From Microbacterium oryzae (lineage in GTDB: Bacteria > Actinomycetota > Actinomycetes > Actinomycetales > Microbacteriaceae): DNA of 64,000 nucleotides. The translations under genes were made by a program, and so were the position numbers. The stretch is from the NCBI RefSeq assembly GCF_030406385.1, contig NZ_JAUEPM010000004.1, forward strand, positions 186,001 to 250,000, given 5' to 3'. The notes under the pieces are model-generated. The model was given only the letters and a program-made list of their open reading frames with translations. It did not search any database and was not told where the DNA came from. Shown one piece after another: positions 59,706 to 64,000 of the stretch (its first letter is position 1; the number at the start of each line of letters is the position of its first letter).

Positions 59706-61657
<1,952 letters not shown>

Positions 61658-61661
<4 letters not shown>

Positions 61662-61897
61662 TCGAAGTCCGCCGCTCGCGCGACATCCTCGCGGGCCGGA
61701 ATGGGCAGATCGTCGAATCCGCCGACACTCTGAGCTGCCTGCAGAAGCGCGAGACCGACGTTTGGCACGTGCGAACGCGTGCCGGCTTCGATCAGCTCGC
61801 GCGCCTCCGCCTCCATCGAGCGGCCGTGCCTCTTCGCCTGAAGAGCCAGCAGCTTCTTCGTGCCCTCATCGAGGTTCCGGATGACGATCGATGCCAT
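61658..61897 (-). CDS. FitA-type ribbon-helix-helix antitoxin
   Basis: 79 residues. The N-terminal ribbon-helix-helix (ASIVIRNLDEGTKKLLALQAKRHGRSMEAEARELI) binds DNA as a dimer and autoregulates. The acidic tail (PIPAREDVARAADFE) blocks the toxin. The ATG at 61897 follows a GGAGGAGG ribosome site. Confidence 0.9.
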
Positions 61898-61945
61898 GAC
61901 GCCACCTCCTCCTTCGAGAAATGATAGCGCGGACGATATCACCCG

Positions 61946-62920
61946 TCACGCCGCCGGCGGCCGCGCGACGAGCACCTCCCCCTCGCCGTCGAGGCTGATG
62001 GGCCCGTGGCTCGCCGGCACGAGGTGCGTACTCCCGGCTGCGACCGGCGCCCCGTCGAGCGTCACCGATCCGCGCGCGACGACGAGGATGGCGTAGCCCG
62101 CGTCGACGACGGATGGCCCAGCCACCGGCACCCGCTCCAGCCGGAAGTACGCGTCCGCCGCAGGTGGGAACACCGACCCCTGCGACGGCGCCGTCTGCAC
62201 GAGCAACGCCAGCTCCTCCGTCGACCGCGCCCGCCGGTTCACCGCCTCCAGAGCGACGTCGAACCCGAGCCCGAGGTGGCCGTCCTTCGCGCCGTCGAGC
62301 TGGAAGCCCTCCCACTCCAGCAGGATCGACAGGTCCCCCGGCTGCTGCAGCTCGAGCAGGAAGACGCCCACGCCGATCGCGTGCAGCTCCCCCGGCGGCA
62401 CCCAGACGACATCGCCCGGCTCCACCTGCACCTCGTGCAACAGGCCGAGGAGCGCGTCGACATCCTGCGCCTCCACCAGCGCCGCAAGCTCCGCCGCGGA
62501 GACATCGCGCCGCAGACCCACGTGCACCGACCCGCCCTGCAGGATGTACCAGGCCTCGGCCTTGCCGTGCGCGTGCCCGAGGTGCTCCGCGGCGAACGCA
62601 TCGTGCGGGTGGGCATGCACCGGCAGCCGCTGCCCGGCGTCGAGCAGCTTCACGAGCAGGCGCGCGTCATCGCCCCAGCGGCGCACGTGGTCCGCGCCGA
62701 GCCAGAACTTCGGGTCGGCCGCGATCGCGTCGCGCACCAGCGGCCCGTCCGGCAGCCGCGACAGCCCCAGCTCGCCCTCGCCGAAGATCGTCGTCACCGA
62801 ACCCACCCAGTCCTCCGGCTCGCGCTCCGGTGCAACGGACTCTTCCCGAAAGGAAGCGATCCGCTCACCCCCGCGATAGAACCGCTCGGGCGGACGGTTC
62901 GACGGCAGCTCGACGATCAC
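61946..62920 (-). CDS. manA: Mannose-6-phosphate isomerase, class I
   Basis: 324 residues. The zinc ligands are in VHAHPHDAFAAEHLG, GKAEAWYI and PPGELHAIG, the type I PMI pattern. It interconverts mannose-6-phosphate and fructose-6-phosphate. The GTG at 62920 overlaps the stop of the kinase gene upstream (GTGA), so they act together in sugar phosphate metabolism. The mannosidase locus at 23-26 kb would supply mannose to such a pathway. Confidence 0.88.
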   Translation of the reverse strand: MIVELPSNRPPERFYRGGERIASFREESVAPEREPEDWVGSVTTIFGEGELGLSRLPDGPLVRDAIAADPKFWLGADHVRRWGDDARLLVKLLDAGQRLPVHAHPHDAFAAEHLGHAHGKAEAWYILQGGSVHVGLRRDVSAAELAALVEAQDVDALLGLLHEVQVEPGDVVWVPPGELHAIGVGVFLLELQQPGDLSILLEWEGFQLDGAKDGHLGLGFDVALEAVNRRARSTEELALLVQTAPSQGSVFPPAADAYFRLERVPVAGPSVVDAGYAILVVARGSVTLDGAPVAAGSTHLVPASHGPISLDGEGEVLVARPPAA

Positions 62921-64000
62921 GCGACTGCCTCCTCTCGTGAGGCGCACGCCGCGACGAAGCCGCCGACGAAGGTGTCGCCGAGCCCGATCGTCGTGGGCGA
63001 CGCGACGTCGATGTCGAACGCCGCGACGCCGGTGAACTCCGGGAGGGAGGCCACGACTCGAGCTCCCCCCGCATGCCGCGGCAAGGCCCCGGTCTCGTCA
63101 AGGTCCGCGGGCGTGAAGCGGTCGCCGAGGCGGAAGCGCGTGGCGGCCATCCGCACCGCGCTCTCGAGCGCGGCCTCGTGCCGGTGGGCCTCCGGGCCGA
63201 CGGCCAGCGCCCAGTACCGCGTGTGCACCGCGAGCGCCGGCGCGGGGATGAGCCGGTGGATGTCCCGCAGTGCGGCTGAGACATCGGCCACGTCGAGCAG
63301 GTTCACCGGGCGCCCGAGGTACTCCTGCAGCTCGTCCTCGTTCATCCCGTACACGTCGATCCGCGGCAGCAGGCGGGCCCGGATGGTCTCGGAGAACTCC
63401 CGACGGTAGAAGCCCGCGTCCTCGTAGTAGACGAGCGCGTCATCCGGTAGCCAGCGCATCGCCGCGAGCAGCGGGTCCAGCCGACTCGACAGCAGAGATG
63501 CGTCCTGCATGGTGTTGAAGCCGGAGACGAGGAAGACGTCCGCGTCGGCGAGCTCCCTCCCGAGGTCCGCGGCGAGCGCCATCTCCCGGTTGGGCGCGTC
63601 GTTGGCGAAGATGAGCCGGTTCGGCGCCGGTGCGATCACCTCCGCGTCGACGAGCTGCACGCGGGCTCCGGCGGGGTACTGCACGATGAGGTGGGGGTCG
63701 AGCGAGTCCTCGGTAGCCGAGCAGACGTAGCGAATCGACGACGGCAGCAGGCGCCGCACGTTGTCGTCGATGCTCACGAGGTGCTGCACGCTGGGGATGC
63801 CGAGCTGATCGAGGGCGAGCCCCGCGCGCACCCCGGTCCCGCCGAGCGTCACGGCCTTCTCGAACCGGTCCGCGAACCGCTCGAGGATCTCCGATGACGT
63901 CACGAACCGCTCCCCGCCCCCGCCCGCGGCGACGAAGGCGAGGATCGTGACGACGAGGGACCGCTCATCCGTGATCGGCGCCGACGTCGTCAGCTCACCC
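62917..64000 (-). CDS. ADP-dependent phosphofructokinase/glucokinase family protein (partial, N-terminus off the edge)
   Basis: At least 360 residues of the ADP-PFK/GK (PfkC-like) family. The sugar-site GGTGVRAGLALDQLG and the C-terminal catalytic motif GLGDTFVGGF are clear, with YYEDAGFYRREF between. The frame stays open to the right edge at 64000 and the upstream codons read as protein (GGGGERFVTSSE), so the true start lies outside the window; the GTG at 63903 is internal. These ADP-dependent kinases are typical of archaea and rare in bacteria, although actinobacteria carry a few. It is coupled to manA. Confidence 0.82.
   Translation of the reverse strand, partial: GELTTSAPITDERSLVVTILAFVAAGGGGERFVTSSEILERFADRFEKAVTLGGTGVRAGLALDQLGIPSVQHLVSIDDNVRRLLPSSIRYVCSATEDSLDPHLIVQYPAGARVQLVDAEVIAPAPNRLIFANDAPNREMALAADLGRELADADVFLVSGFNTMQDASLLSSRLDPLLAAMRWLPDDALVYYEDAGFYRREFSETIRARLLPRIDVYGMNEDELQEYLGRPVNLLDVADVSAALRDIHRLIPAPALAVHTRYWALAVGPEAHRHEAALESAVRMAATRFRLGDRFTPADLDETGALPRHAGGARVVASLPEFTGVAAFDIDVASPTTIGLGDTFVGGFVAACASREEAVA

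Overview
The window is high-GC chromosomal DNA from a Gram-positive actinobacterium, most likely Microbacteriaceae (Microbacterium-like). Evidence: strong G/C bias at third codon positions, the rpsF-ssb-rpsR-rplI-dnaB block, many genes with a TANNNT -10 hexamer 6-7 nt before the start codon (leaderless transcripts), 4-base ATGA/GTGA start-stop overlaps throughout operons, lipobox binding proteins, and actinobacterial domain mixes (DUF2510 plus excalibur). I see no rRNA, tRNA, CRISPR array, prophage or insertion sequence.

Layout. 1-7.9 kb is housekeeping: a CNNM/CorC transporter-like protein, a TerC-family protein behind a yybP-ykoY-type manganese riboswitch, dnaB with a cluster of DnaA-box-like repeats upstream, the rplI/rpsR/ssb/rpsF operon, and a CDF cation transporter. 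7.9-12.7 kb is one operon: a PhnD/PhnC/PhnE-type ABC importer, two tyrosine-phosphatase-like enzymes and a TetR regulator, with a palindromic operator upstream. 12.8-21 kb holds membrane proteins, a zinc alcohol dehydrogenase, and an aldehyde dehydrogenase with its DUF779 partner and a GAF-domain regulator. 23-32 kb is a compact glycan locus: GH38 alpha-mannosidase and ROK regulator on one strand, and a sugar ABC importer plus formylglycine-type sulfatase on the other. It is probably for imported sulfated mannosyl oligosaccharides.

33.3-53.4 kb, all on the minus strand, is the most interesting region. The upstream transcription unit encodes a complete oligopeptide ABC importer, a prolyl-iminopeptidase-like hydrolase, an M24 aminopeptidase-P-like enzyme and a GH127 beta-L-arabinofuranosidase. 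The downstream unit encodes a full trans-4-hydroxy-L-proline pathway: deaminase, epimerase, ornithine-cyclodeaminase-family protein, GntR regulator, three-subunit D-hydroxyproline dehydrogenase, 2-oxoglutarate semialdehyde dehydrogenase and a class V aminotransferase. Both promoters carry a shared TGCARTTGTAC sequence. My reading is a system that imports arabinosylated hydroxyproline peptides (as in plant extensins), strips arabinose inside the cell, cleaves at proline/hydroxyproline and burns hydroxyproline to 2-oxoglutarate. Gene identities are well supported by motifs; the joint function is inference.

53.7-64 kb carries a TMEM175/DUF1211 channel-like protein, a NUDIX hydrolase, two tiny acidic proteins (a third is at 32.9 kb; all three share an invariant upstream element), a cyclase plus thiamine-diphosphate enzyme pair, a G5/excalibur surface-type protein, an FAD monooxygenase, a FitAB-type toxin-antitoxin pair, and a mannose-6-phosphate isomerase with an ADP-dependent sugar kinase that runs off the right edge.
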